A stretch of DNA of 64,000 bases from Bemisia tabaci (GCF_918797505.1 NC_092800.1:23265577-23329576), one strand, 5' to 3'. Numbered from the stretch's first letter, positions 37,101 through 47,628 are shown. A program made the numbers and translations. The notes: generated by a model not told the origin, from the letters alone.

Positions 37101-40100
37101 TGAGGAAAAAAATGAATTATACAATTTTCATCTAATCTTCCATCAAGCTCTAGAAGAAGCTCAGGACTGTTTCTACTTTCAACTATTCTAATTGCTGATT
37201 TGATAATTGCCCTCTTTTCGAATATTACAGGATGCCTGCAAACTAAGATAAAATCCATTAGGTAATGGTAATTTACCATTTATGTGGAGCACTTTATTTA
37301 ATTTTAAGCCCCTTTTCGAAACCTTGTGCTTATATAAAAGTCAATGTAAAGTCTTCCTGACTGCTTACCCGCATGCGGACCTTTTTTCATTTAAAAAAAG
37401 AGGTTAGTTATGTTTGGTAAACGGCAAAGATATTGACCCCACTCCAAGCAAGAATGTGACTTATCTGAATGAGCTGTAGTGTTCATATGCTGTTACTGAG
37501 TTGAAGGCTATTGCTAAATGCACAAACCCCTATGGCATCATTAGATCTGATTACTTCAAGAGTTTGATAGCAATGCTTCAAAAATTGGTTTTGTTGTCAG
37601 CTGTTATGAATACATTTTGAAACCAGCAACAGTGATCCAAAATTAAATTAAAGATAGGAACTAAAGTCAAAAATTTTCCTGAGGGTTCATCTGCTCGCAA
37701 GGCATCTTAGAATGGCCTCTAATAGTGACTAGAGTTAGGGTTGACACACAACTTCAACACACACACTTTCACCACAACTTTCATTTTTAAAAGGAAAATT
37801 TCTAACTATTTCCTTTCGCTTTTTCCAAGTTTGACTGATCAGGAATATTCTCCAAGATCAGTTTTATTCACAGGAAACTACACGCCAGCAAAGCTTGGAA
37901 TATTTAGTCTGGGTGACAAGAGCATATTGATGGTTAAAGTGTGAAACCACGTATCTCCATTTGCGGCGCTGCAAACTTCCTGTCAAACTTCCTTTTTTCT
38001 TTGGAAAACAATTCAATATAACTTCATTAAAACTTCCTTGGTTTTTTTTTGCCTCTGTTATTACAAGATTTTGTGAAAATTTCAAGCTACCAAAACTTAT
38101 ATTTAAAATTAATAAAATACCTAGGAGCCGACATAATGAAACACTACGATGGAGATACGTGGTTTTGCACTTTGAACATTGATATAGGAAATCTACTGAC
38201 CACCTCCTGGACTAGACTTATGAGTTCTGAATGTCTCCGTTTGAGTTGAACAACTTCTTCCTTTATTTGTGAATAGTGTTGTTCGTAAACTTCATCGAGG
38301 GGTTTGAATGTGTGCCCTGAATGGTGACCTCCCCAGAGAGCACACTGGTGGCAGATGCACTTCCTACACGTCCAACAATAAACCGATAGTTTTTCTTGAT
38401 GTAACGGGCACCTGGAACAGGCGAATTTTCAACATGATTTAACATATTCCAACAGTCAAAATTTTAATTTTTGTTTTGAAACCGATTGTGAGTTTTTAGG
38501 TAACATATCAATGATGATACGAGTGTGCGGGCCATGAAAATGCAGATCTCTTTAATTGTGAAGTCAGGATCAAGGAGATGATAATAATAGTACTGCCCTT
38601 TATAAGTACAAAAGTTTCACATTTTCGCCAACTCTTTCATTTTATTTAATATTTAAAAGTGAAGAATCCGATCATAATTATTCAGGTAGGTACAAATTTT
38701 TCAATTTTTAAACTTTTAATTATTAAGAATTTTACTCAATCAAGTCATTGATTTAATTTTATTTTCGTAAATATGATTGGAGCAGATCTAATTTGCAGAA
38801 ATGAATCATGATAAAAGCACAGAATTTTTATTGATTTAGCATAATTTCAAATTTTGGATAGTTCATTCTTCATTCCCTTCCTACACAAAATAAAAAAATT
38901 GCTACATGAACGTTCCCCCATGTTAAAAGTCCGTACAGCAACTCTGGAATGTTGGTGTGAACACTTTGGTACTGCAATCAATGTTGTGAGGATGTTGTAT
39001 TAACTGCCTTAGTGTTCGTATTGACATTCCAGAGTTGTTGCATAGAGTCCTAACATGGCAGGATGTTATTCAGCAATTTTTTTTCAGTGTACATTCTGTT
39101 TCAAAATGTTTTAAGACAATTTGTGAAGAGGCTCAAAAACTTTACATCGCTTGGTGTAAAGTAAGTATATGGTCATGCTAGGTAATTGAGACAACTTGAA
39201 AATTACAACAGTTAAATTGAGAGCCATTCTAATCTGATTTCACCCTTATGATGAAGTGTTTGAGTTGACAACAGTGAGAAAGGAAAACTATACCTATCAC
39301 ACTCCGACTCTCCTTTGTTTGAGGCGGCACTGGAGACTGCTTGTAACGTGTCAAGCTGTTGGGTGACTTCTTCAACCCATCTACAATTCACCAACTCGCT
39401 TAGAAGAAGACTTGCGCGGCAATGAGGACACTGCTGTTGTTGCTGCTCCATCAGCCAACGTCGGATGCATAAATAGCAGCACAGTTTCGAGCAGTGAGGA
39501 CACAAATGTGCATCTCGAAGCTTCTCCATGCAGATGAAACATTTGAAGACTTCTGCCAAGGTCTGGAAAATTGAGTTGGAATAATGAATAGATGACATCA
39601 CTTTAAATTGAAATTACATTAAAAAAATTCATGAATGTCAACAACGCACAAACTTGAAAAAATCATGCTAAGTAGGGCATTTCTAGAAGTCATTCAGTTA
39701 CTTGTACATTTTTGTCTCATACCTGCAGAACTGCACAGGGAAACATGATGCATTTTTGGGGCAATACAATCAAAATATACAAAGCCTGGTTAGGGAATGG
39801 CAGGTTTTTCTGTGTGGTCTCGATAATCAATTTTGATTCATTTGCTTACCTAACACTTTTTGCATTTGTTGATATTTTGCTGTTGATTGGATGATCAACC
39901 AAATTTAATCCTCCTTGTAATGTAACAAGCTAAGAACTAAATGGTAAGCAGCAATCTCCTCGGCTCCCTTCTGAACCCGAGCCAGCTGATGTCCCATCGT
40001 GATACTAAGGAATACCTACTTACTTTCACTAACCAGAAACTAGAGAATCTTCGGTTTTGAGTCCTCTGAACAAATCAATACTACATTTTCAAAGATTTCC

Positions 40101-40418
40101 ATTTAGCCACTTTGATACAAACTAGCTGTCACATCAAATTCGTTTTTGATGAAAGTACTTAGTAAAGTGTGTGCAATTCTTTCTGTGTTAGAGGTGGTTT
40201 TCAAGTCTTTGCGGACAGGGATCTCGCATTGAGAGTAAGATACGGCATCACTAGCATATTTGTCCTGTGGCAACTCAATGCTTCTAGATTAAAAGAGGAA
40301 ATCTAGGCACCATGTGAACGAGGCTGGAAACAAGGAGGTGGGAAATTAAACTCATGTATAAACTTACCTCCACACTTTGGTCATCTTCAGACTTGAATGA
40401 TCTGTCTCTACTAGCCAT
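19150..40418 (-). CDS. TRIM37: TRIM37, RING-B-box-coiled coil-MATH E3 ubiquitin ligase, 18 exons
   Basis: This is the orthologue of TRIM37, an E3 ligase linked in vertebrates to centriole control, peroxisome import and histone H2A ubiquitylation. Exons (5' to 3'): 40418-40368, 39562-39294, 38411-38201, 37088-36772, 32065-31856, 29278-29099, 28509-28395, 27779-27610, 26969-26768, 26651-26516, 25073-24995, 23975-23830, 23207-23150, 22504-22395, 22055-21925, 20799-20661, 20157-20073, 19165-19150. These sum to 2,625 nt (874 aa plus stop), close to the ~960 aa of vertebrates. Domains: RING about 25-65, B-box 107-150, coiled coil 150-280, MATH about 290-415, then a low-complexity tail with the conserved acidic block [13 protein letters not shown] near residue 608-620. 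Introns are GT-AG throughout. Exon 18 (five codons) is the least certain; an alternative 3' exon near 16.8 kb is possible. Introns 4 and 5 carry giant inverted repeats. Confidence 0.93.
21566..21690. repeat. Dispersed 'GGCTCAT' repeat family, copy in TRIM37 intron
   Basis: It contains 'attgcgcaataaggagctac', 'ggctcattcatgg', 'atggcacatacattg' and 'gtttctaaaatga' in the same order as the copies at 16,006 and 56,145. Confidence 0.6.
24304..24551. mobile_element. MITE, 'GCCGTATGAAC' family, divergent copy 3
   Basis: The left end 'ctctgtcgtgctacgcaaaa' and right end 'ttttgcgttgcacggcagag' form an imperfect inverted repeat. The inner 'acgccgt' word is on both sides. It lies in TRIM37 intron 11, between exons 11 and 12. 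Confidence 0.7.
25160..26430. other. TRIM37 intron 10, mixed repeats
   Basis: The intron is unusually GC-rich between 25,560 and 26,430 compared with its neighbours. It includes a 15-bp A run at about 25,700. Open frames on both strands (25,546-25,929 and 26,116-26,429) have no family resemblance and interrupt no splice signal. They probably belong to an unrecognised transposon insertion. Confidence 0.3.
28395..32065 (-). CDS. TRIM37: TRIM37 exons 5-7: MATH (TRAF-type) domain
   Basis: Three exons (32065-31856, 29278-29099, 28509-28395) encode the substrate-binding MATH domain. Diagnostic segments are [16 protein letters not shown], the [11 protein letters not shown] region, [19 protein letters not shown] and VRPPTFFQK. 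The large inverted repeat at 29,692-31,335 sits between the first two of these exons. Confidence 0.93.
29692..31335. mobile_element. Large foldback element, 757-bp arms
   Basis: Arm 29,692-30,448 is repeated in near-perfect reverse complement at 30,581-31,335 around a 132-bp loop. The outer ends start 'aaagaaccccgcacagagc'. Identical 80-codon open frames occur mirrored in both arms but resemble no protein. Each arm contains a tRNA-like stretch (see 30,190-30,265). There is no obvious target duplication and no transposase. It lies in TRIM37 intron 5. Low divergence between arms means a recent origin or gene conversion. Confidence 0.9.
30190..30265 (+). promoter_or_regulatory. tRNA/SINE-like segment with pol III B-box
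   Basis: The sequence contains 'gggttcgatcc', a match to the pol III B-box GGTTCGANNCC, followed within 12 bases by a T run that could terminate pol III. The upstream part, 'agcggagtccggagccc', could be a degraded A-box region. The mirrored copy lies at about 30,765-30,840 on the minus strand. A tRNA-derived SINE head is possible; a functional tRNA is not supported because no cloverleaf is evident. Confidence 0.4.
31578..31800. mobile_element. CACGTATCTC-family MITE, degenerate copy 2
   Basis: It starts 'actgcaaaaccacgtacc' with 'tttgcgacttcctgcc', and ends 'catggttttgctttttcac'. It lies between the 757-bp foldback element and TRIM37 exon 5. Confidence 0.6.
33266..33864. repeat. Nested inverted repeat inside the 3.6-kb element
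   Basis: Positions 33,266-33,448 are matched in reverse complement by 33,678-33,864. Shared words include 'gcaaggg.ttcactcttaaa' and 'caaaaatcatgtattt'. The inner spacer is 229 bp. It abuts the inner end of the left arm directly, so the element is asymmetric: this hairpin is on one side and unique DNA (33,865-34,801) on the other. Confidence 0.8.
34160..34640 (+). other. Promoter/LTR-like unique core of the foldback element
   Basis: The core has a TATA-like 'gtctatataagcatgcgctg' (about 34,339), then CT-rich sequence and 'tcaactggtgccaaacggtc' (about 34,620), which could be a primer-binding site. Termini and a second LTR are not visible, so a solo LTR is only a possibility. Confidence 0.25.
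36772..37088 (-). CDS. TRIM37: TRIM37 exon 4: coiled coil
   Basis: The exon encodes a highly charged helix containing [14 protein letters not shown] and [11 protein letters not shown], then [15 protein letters not shown] leading into MATH. It is nearly collinear with vertebrate TRIM37. It mediates oligomerisation in the family. The upstream intron holds no large repeat beyond the MITE at 37,933. Confidence 0.93.
37933..38178. mobile_element. CACGTATCTC-family MITE, copy 3, beside a splice donor
   Basis: Inverted ends: 'aaagtgtgaaaccacgtatc' at the left and 'gatacgtggttttgcacttt' at the right. The internal 'aacttcctgtcaaacttcc' matches the other copies. The right end lies about 20 bp from the donor of TRIM37 exon 3. 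Confidence 0.8.
38201..38411 (-). CDS. TRIM37: TRIM37 exon 3: B-box and start of coiled coil
   Basis: The exon encodes [12 protein letters not shown], a CHQCALWGG core and HSGHTFKPL, the zinc-binding B-box that follows the RING. The donor is GTCAGT (38,200-38,195), chosen over the adjacent GTGGTC because it keeps LVQEV joined to NRNV as in the family. A MITE ends only about 20 bp into the intron. Confidence 0.92.
38920..39080. repeat. Inverted repeat in TRIM37 intron 2
   Basis: 'gtacagcaactctggaatg' with 'gtgtgaacactttgg' (38,934-38,970) pairs with 'cgtattgacattccagagttg' and 'catgttag'-like sequence near 39,015-39,060. Both flanks carry 'ccatgtta'/'taacatgg'. It is a short MITE of about 130-160 bp. 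Confidence 0.55.
39294..39562 (-). CDS. TRIM37: TRIM37 exon 2: RING finger
   Basis: The exon encodes CFIC near the start, [12 protein letters not shown] in the middle and CPHC at the end, the cross-brace cysteine/histidine set that recruits E2 enzymes. The cysteine spacing and the flanking NCRWVEEV segment match TRIM37 rather than other TRIM proteins. A five-glutamine run just before the last CPHC is a small local expansion. Confidence 0.95.
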
Positions 40419-41413
40419 GATGAAAAATCCAATTGATATGCCTCGCCGGTTATTCTAACTCCGAGAAAAATTACGAGAGCCCGCTATCAAAGATCCCTCG
40501 ACTACGTAGAACGGAGATAAGAATCTGAACACAAACTCATCACGAAGAAAATGTAGAGCGAAAAATGAGATCAACAGACAGAGATTTTTGGGTTGTTATG
40601 CTTTTGAGAGATGAAAATGATAACATTGCTAAGTTGCAAGACTTGCCCACTAGACATCGCTTCCTTGCTGATAGCACCAAGCGCGCGAAAATTCAAATTG
40701 ACGCGCTTGTGAAGTCTGTGCGCTTTCATCTGGATAACGTCTGGCTGATTGAGATCAAAATCAACGATATAAAAACTATCGTTCATTAAAACTATCAAAA
40801 CGTCTGGGTCAATTTTCGTATGCCAATCTTGCGCATTACCTTTTAGTAAACTCGCCGTCCAAAGCTAAGTGGATACAGTAATACATTTTGTAAGCTCCCC
40901 ATTTTATTCCAAGTTCAGAAAATTTTATTTTACGGAAAAGAAGAAAAAGCAGACATCGGCGCACGTCTTTCACACCGTAAGAATAGGCGAGAATCAGACA
41001 GCATGAATTATTTCCACGTGGAACCCAGGAACCTTAGGGGTTTCCACCCCTTGAAAATATTCAGACTTTTTTGGTTAAAGTACCTAAAAATCATCCCCCA
41101 GTCCGAACTTAAATAAGTTTGACTTTTATATTTTTTCAGAGATTCGGAAAACTTATTCGTTTAGGAATAATAAGGGAGCAGAAAGAATGACACACGGTTA
41201 AAAAGCTCAAAGTTACACCTTCATTTATTTTTCATGTTACGAACTTACGAAGGAAGCGTTGCATTAGTTTACGATGTTTTCCTTCTCAAAAAGGCTATCA
41301 TTCCAAGTCGCCTTTCGTGTTTCAAAACTATTGCACGGGGTAGCACTTACAAAAAAAATAAGAAAAAAGAAAATCAGAAAAAGAATGCCTCTTTCACGAA
41401 AGATTGGGAGAAA
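40419..41413. other. TRIM37 upstream region
   Basis: This stretch holds the TRIM37 promoter and 5' UTR, but I see no clear TATA box. A plus-strand open frame at 40,565-40,789 has no codon or family support. Confidence 0.3.
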
Positions 41414-42223
41414 CAGGGCCGGATGTAGGGGTGGCCATATATGGGCCGCGGCCCATGGTGGCAAATTTTTTTACTTTCTCGTTTTTAATGTAGGTAAAAA
41501 AATCGGATTCAGAAAAAAAATTACAAACGAGAAAAGACGACAAAATCTCTCATCTCCTGAGTGTACTTACGGTAATTTCTAACGCAACTTGCCCTGGAGC
41601 GGCGCGGCGCGGCGCAGAGAGCAATGATTACGAGGCCTTGAGATGAACAGAAGAAGCCCTCGGTGCGGCGGTCGGCATGTAACACATATTAGCGCCTACA
41701 AGACTGCATGAATACTTCACGCATTGCATCAAACACAGTGCGGTCAGCAGCGGTCGACGTGAAACGCATAGCGCCTACAAGACTGCATGAATGCTTCACA
41801 CATTGCATCAAACGCGGTGCAGTCAGCGTGAAACGCACAGCGCCCACAAGACTGGATGAATACTTCACGCATTGCGCCAACAGTGTGGTCAGCGCGGCGC
41901 GGCGGCGGAAGTAAAAATGATTAAACCACATTTATATTTGTTCTTACATAATTGTTTTGTTAATTTCTTATAAATGGAAGGCCTTGTCCACACAGAGATA
42001 GGTTTACGGAGCTTAACCCTCGCGCAAAGTTCCGGGAACTTTTGCTAGCAATGTTGACAGGGCTTTCGCAAAAAATGTGTCCAACACGAGTAGACGCGTC
42101 TTATGCACCCCTCCTCCTCCGGCACGTTCACTTGATGGTTTTTATAGAAGTTTCAGAGCGAATGAGGAGGAGGCGGCAAAATACAGGCAGCCCATGGGCG
42201 GCAAGAAGGTAAATCCGGCCCTG
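41414..42223. mobile_element. Non-autonomous hAT-type transposon, 8-bp target duplication
   Basis: The ends 'cagggccggatgta' (41,414) and 'taaatccggccctg' (42,223) are inverted repeats. Both sides carry the identical 8-bp duplication 'gggagaaa' (41,406-41,413 and 42,224-42,231), the hallmark of hAT transposition. The 810-bp body has no transposase; it contains a GC-rich tandem array. Subterminal 'ggcccatgg' and 'cccatgggcgg' words are also inverted. Confidence 0.88.
41690..41912. repeat. ~70-79-bp tandem repeat inside the hAT element
   Basis: Three copies of 'gcgcctacaagactgcatga' plus 'cttcacgcattgcatcaaa' and 'gtgaaacgca' occur, with 'cggtcagc' spacers of varying length. The flanks are rich in 'gcggcgcggcg'. 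Confidence 0.8.
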
Positions 42224-43780
42224 GGGAGAAATAGATCCTTAAAACGCCTTACCCTGAGATACAACTATTCGTACTTGACGGCCGTCTATGTTGCATACGC
42301 AAAAAATTGAAGGCGTTTCTATTTCTCTTACTTTCTAGAGGAGAGGTATTAAGATTCTCACCATGACTGCGCGGCGTGATGTTCAATTGTTTGGCACACA
42401 CGTGAGCCTTACACAGCGCAAGAGCAAACTGTCTTAAACGCTCATGTAAGAAATGCAAGCTCATGCTTAAACTGTAAATGTAAGTATAAGCTTTAAAACT
42501 TCTTTAATAACATTTTGATTTTTAAGCTAATCTAATAATAATTTTCATAATTATTAGCTTTACTTCACTTGAAATTTAAATAAAATAAAATTGACAATCA
42601 ATAAACTGTAAAAAATATAAATTTGACTACACTAAACTTGACGAGTTCATTACAATACCACTTACATCAGTTACCAAAAATTATTACAACAAGGAAGAAT
42701 CAACGAAACTCCGCCCGACTGTGGTTTACAAAATTACGAGAGATCGCCCCCTTTCTGTACTTAAACCACCATAAATTCCAATGCTTCGTCCATGGTCAGA
42801 CGAGAGATCTAATTGAAAACCAAAAAACCTGATCGGCCGATGCGATTTTACTAACGGTTTTCTCCCTCTCGTTGTCCTAAGCCCCCCTCCCAGCGGGGGT
42901 CTAAATGCACGAGCGAAGTTATGATAGAATTTTCGTGTTTAAATGCGTTAAAACGGATGGCACATGCACATTCATGTGGAATAATAAACAGCCTCCATAA
43001 AAATGAAGTGAGGGAGAGGGGACGCAGGTCTATTCAGCTACGAGATAAGAAGGTAGGGGGGGGGGGGGTGTCTACCGTGTAAAAACGTTGTATGAGATTT
43101 GAATGTTGCCGTATTTTTTGGATAAAATATGTATTTTTAAGAAACTTTGTGAATTTTCTACCGCCAAATTATCGGCTGAAACGTAGTTGATAAGGATTGA
43201 AATTTGCAGGAAAATTCAATTGTGACACTCGATTTTACAATTATTCCGGAAAGTGTATAATTTGCATTAGGAGCAATCGGGCTACGATAGGGGCATCAGA
43301 TGATGTACAATTGTAATCGAAAGTTTTATTTTCTACCGACGCGACGAATGGTAGCGCCAAGTCGCTTGAAAATTTTAGGGAATTCGCTTCATGCCACGGA
43401 GTAAATTCCTTGAAACTTTAAAAAAAAAAATCGGTACGACCGTTCGCTCGTTGACAAATCGATAAATTTTAAAGGTAAAAACCTAAAACATTTTTTAAAA
43501 AAATTCCGAATAACAGCCGATGCTATGTCCATGGTTGCCATAATATCTTCTTATTCCCTGAATTTCCCTAATTTTTCCATTTTGGCCTCAACTTGAGAGC
43601 TTTCTTTGAGCTTGGGAGTTGATTTCAGAGAAAACCAGTGGCACCATCGTGTTTCTCGCGAACCTTTACATAAGAATCAACAGTCAAATCGCAAATTCCT
43701 CACACATGCAACATCTCCATTCCCTGAATATATCCCTAATCATCCCGGTTTTCCAGACTGCCGGCAACCCTGCATGATGT
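42224..43780. other. Intergenic region
   Basis: No gene is supported. A G run lies near 43,057. Positions 43,080-43,260 may be a decayed 'GCCGTATGAAC' MITE ('aaaacgttgtatgag', 'aatgttgcc'). Confidence 0.3.
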
Positions 43781-44042
43781 CACTTGCTCTCTTTCGAGAA
43801 ACGCCTCCTCCTAGTTCGACAACATTCGATTGTTCATACGTCGTTTCCTCTGAAAACGGCAGCGGCAGAAATCTCGACCGGAAACGTTGTAAAAGAGGAA
43901 GCGAGAAAATTTCTTTTACCTTGGTCAGACTCAGAACACGCGGTTCGATTTCAAAGAACGGTTTTATTACGCGGCACGCTCGAATTGCTCGAAATTGTGG
44001 CCCCGCAACCGGGTGTGGCGGGGGGGCGCCCGAAACGCCGCC

Positions 44043-44292
44043 ACATGCTAAATAAAAACGACGTATGAACGTCCGAACGTTGCCAAATTTCCCCAGAAAA
44101 AGTATTAATTTTTGGGGAAAGTTGTGAATGGTTTTCATTGAAATTTTCAGATACCTTCGACTAAACCGGTGACGAAATTCCCTAGAAAACTGGAAGAAAA
44201 CTGTCAACAAGTTTTCCTGAAAATCTATACTTCATCGGCGAAGATTTGGCAACCGCTGATGGTTCATACGGCGTTTTTCCTCGGCAAGACAG
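44043..44292. mobile_element. MITE, 'GCCGTATGAAC' family, copy 4
   Basis: Left 'catgctaaataaaaacgacg' with 'tatgaacgtccgaacg' and right 'gatggttcatacggcg' with 'tcggcaagacag'; 'ttgccaaatttcc' and 'gatttggcaac' are subterminal. An extra inverted half-end 'gttcatacgtcgtttcc' occurs at about 43,833, so a second element may be nested or abutting. Confidence 0.7.
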
Positions 44293-44699
44293 ATCGGGAG
44301 CCAAGAAAGATCGAGCACCGAGACGCTAGCCAAATGCAGGGAGGGCGCTATAAATTTAAATCCAGAAAACAATAAATATTTGCACATGGTGAAGAAGGAG
44401 AAAACAGTTCGAATGCCCGATCGCATCACTGGCTCAGTTATAAACAATTCGAGATCGTTCAAGGGGGGAGAACCGGGGCATGTAGGGGGGGGGGGGGGGT
44501 ACCAGCGAGGATAACATTACCTTCCTACCGAAATCTAAATTCATCGTTTGCTGGTTTGATGGGGCTTATCACACAGGGAGGGGCAGTTTTGATCTGTGAG
44601 TTGAAGTTGGACAACTTTTTTGGTGGAGGATACCTACCCTTTTTCTCTGGTTTTAAAGTATCTGTGTTAAGTTTTGAAGAACTGGATTTCGGAGGTTTC

Positions 44700-44891
44700 G
44701 ATAGTAGCCTCTGTCTGTGTCTTGCTGTGCACGCATTCCAATGCCCATGGATTTTCAAATAATGATGTGCACCTTCCCGATTCAGCTAGGATTAGTCTCA
44801 TCAATTTGGCAGCGTTAAGAGAAAAGACAAGCACCGGAGGAAAGTTCCAATTTGAAGTGCGACAAGAGCTTCCAAAATTGCTCACTGCTCG
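44700..44891 (+). other. Possible exon ending in a consensus donor
   Basis: A frame free of stops on the plus strand ends at CG|GTAAGC (44,891). It encodes a hydrophobic signal-like stretch (VSIVASVCVLLC) and then a charged segment, but no in-frame ATG exists, so it would need an upstream exon. Joined to an acceptor at 45,920 it would stop after four codons. It may be a 5' non-coding exon of the membrane-protein gene downstream. Confidence 0.25.
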
Positions 44892-45973
44892 GTAAGCTGA
44901 ATAAAGAGACGCCTACTTAAGATTGAGGGATATAGGGAATGATTTTGTTGAGTGATATTTTTGAAAAAATTGATTGTTGTGTGTTGAGATGAGTCTTAGA
45001 GATTATCTACAGGTAAAAATTGTAAGTCACGCCTAGATAATTAATCTCCACAACACCAGTTTAGCTTTTTATCAGAATAAAATGCCTTATTTAATTTTTC
45101 AACTTCAAACCTGAATTGATCAAAATCCCAAAAATGTCACTTAACAAGATCATGTGTTGAGCTGTTCGATTCTGCATTGCTTACCATCATATGTAAGCTC
45201 AATGGTGCACTGCTTTTTTTGGGACTCTTAAATTAGTTCTTTTCTGACACTATACCTACTAGACAGGGAAGATATGCATGCCTCATCTGTGTACAATTTC
45301 AAAGAGTAAAGCTACAAAAAAGAGTCCTTGGCTTTTATGCCTAAATTAATTTTTTTTGAGTTTTTTTTTGGCTTCTATTCCTTTATATAGATAAGATAGG
45401 AATCTACAGCCATCTATAGACAGAGGGGGTTATTAATGGTACAAGGGGTTTAAAGAATAAGAGTGTATAGTAGGATTTTTTTTAAGGTTTTTAGGGAGTT
45501 GGGTGGGTATATAGTAAGGTAAGAGTCCCCTACACCAGCTTCACGCTAAGAGGCTCAACATACTCTGCTGTCTTAAAAATGGGCACAAATAAAAATGAAA
45601 AGACGCATTTTTCCGAATATTTTATTCAGCAAAATTTCCGGGATTCAGGCGGGTTAAAAAAATCAAATTTCATACCCAGCAACTGACAAAAATTCTACGA
45701 AATTAAGTTAATATTTTTTCTACAAGATCTTGGCTACTCGCATATTTACCAACTGTTGTACAAATGATCTTGTTAACTCAACTATGTCTCATATGACTTC
45801 ATGTTTACTTAAACTTTTAATAATCATTTTGGGGGCTATAGTTGTCAGTTTCTATGACTGATTATTTGTTTCCCAATCTGTATTTACTTATGTGTGATGT
45901 AAATGCATGAATTGTTGCAGATTTAGGTGGTAAAACAGTCAAAAAATTGAATGGTCATTGAAAATCTCTACAA

Positions 45974-47018
45974 ATGGCTCCGTTAATAGAAGGATTTAAT
46001 TATTCGTATCAAGATAATAACGACTTCAGCATGAGTGAAATGTTGACACAAGAGAGCATCAACGCTACAAACTGGCTGCTTCGGTGTAATGAAACTGAAG
46101 GTTTTTCAGCGGACAGTGATGATTGCAAACAACAAGATCAGATTTACGATTTTCAAATTATCAAAGTAATAGTCTTGATTGTAATAGTTATAATTGTACT
46201 ATTAGCAATTTGTAGAATGGTTTTCGGTTTATTTGTTCATTATTCGGTGAGTGAAAGTGCTGATAGGTGATCGTTACTATAGCTACATAATTCACTAAAA
46301 AATTGCGATTAAACCTAGAGGAAAATTCAAGTTCCAGTGTCACCGAATTTGACTGAATCTTCAAGGAAAAATCAAATGAGAACAACCTACAGTTTGGTAA
46401 AAAAATATGATTCATAAATCTTCCTGAGGCAAATACAAATTTTACAGTTGTAAAATACCGATAAATGAAGCGAGAAAAATCTAGAGAATAAGTCGGTTTA
46501 GACTGATTGATCTTCTAAATTATTTCCAAGTTCAATCAGACTACCTTCATGAAAACCTTGTAATACTTCATTTATGAAATTGAAATTAAATATATTACAA
46601 CGTGAAATTCTTGAATTTTTGCTTTATCAAAAATTATTGTTTTTATCTATCCCATTAACATGATTATAAATGGCATTTGTGTGCAAACATAGCCTTATAT
46701 TGCAGGAAAAAAGCCTTTCCCCCACTTTATATGAAACAGATTTAGATTTAGAGCATACTAGACAGAGGCGGATCCAGCAATTTGGCAACACCGGATTTCC
46801 TCCATTTAAACATATGCTAAATAATCGATTCTTGTCAGAGCACCTGGCCCCTCCAAGAATCTATACATTTCCATAGGTTTAAATGGAGAAAAGACAATGT
46901 TGCCAATTTGCTGGATCCGCCAATGATACTAGATACCTGTAAGGTGTTTTGTTTTAATTTCTTTCGAGGGAAAAATTCTTAATTTCAGTTGTATTCTGCA
47001 CAGAGGAGCTGGACATGA
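45974..47018 (+). CDS. Small single-pass membrane protein, two coding exons (hypothetical)
   Basis: Exon 45974-46246 encodes 91 residues from an ATG in good context (acaaATGG), 53 bp after an acceptor (ttgcag, 45,920). It ends at TCG|GTGAGT. An acceptor at 46,988 adds LYSAQRSWT and a stop (46989-47018), giving about 100 aa. The N-terminal half is acidic with three N-glycosylation sequons (NYS, NAT, NET). One strong membrane span follows (VIVLIVIVIIVLLAI, about residues 66-81) and then a short tail. I do not recognise the family. Reading on through the donor would give a 98-aa alternative. A candidate polyadenylation signal AATAAA is at 47,211. The gene converges on Ntf-2. Confidence 0.55.
46764..46922. 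mobile_element. Short MITE in the intron of the membrane-protein gene
   Basis: The ends 'ggcggatccagcaatttggc' (46,767) and its inverted counterpart 'gccaatttgctggatccgcc' (to 46,921) bracket inverted 'tttaaa' rich sequence. No coding capacity. Confidence 0.75.
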
Positions 47019-47628
47019 ATAAGAGGCAAGTTTTTTATTAAAAAGTAACTTTAATATTTAAAGAGTACGTACAGTTTCATTGGATTTGTGGAATACTTTA
47101 CAAGACATATAAAAGGGGACCTATTTTTTTATCTATTTCCCATTTACAGTTAATTAGTGGTAATAGACACAAATATTTCATGATAAGTTTTTAGTGAGTT
47201 TGAATACAAAAATAAATAGAATTAAAGCCCGTACACACAGAACAGAGGAGACTGAAGGATAAACAAAGCAAATTAAAGAATCGAGGACTTTGTCGTAACA
47301 TTATTTGAACAAAGAAAATTTTTCCCATCAAAAGTTGTCCTCTTGCACTTAAAATATGAAAATGAATAAGTAAATAAAACGGAGACACACATTAAACGAA
47401 ATGAGAGATGAGAAGAAATCTTTCATTTAGACTGAATGATTTTTTTCATTTTTTCACATTAGACTTTCATTAAAACTTAAGAAATCGATAACACTCGAGG
47501 CATGTTCACAGCTCAACCGGGGATCCGATACGGCAACATGCAATACATTCTCCACATTCAATCCTTAATAATCAGTTCTTGGTGAATTATTAAATTTAAA
47601 AAAAAAAAAAACGAGAAAAAAAGGGGGC

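Noticed and set aside
43606..44210. Overlapping 149- and 156-codon frames on both strands
   Set aside because: The region is GC-rich repeat/MITE sequence. Frames on both strands are expected by base composition, and no domain is seen.
44674..44895. Secreted neuropeptide-like precursor
   Set aside because: The frame has no ATG (it begins at TTG after a stop), no dibasic cleavage site followed by an amidation glycine, and joins to a near-immediate stop.
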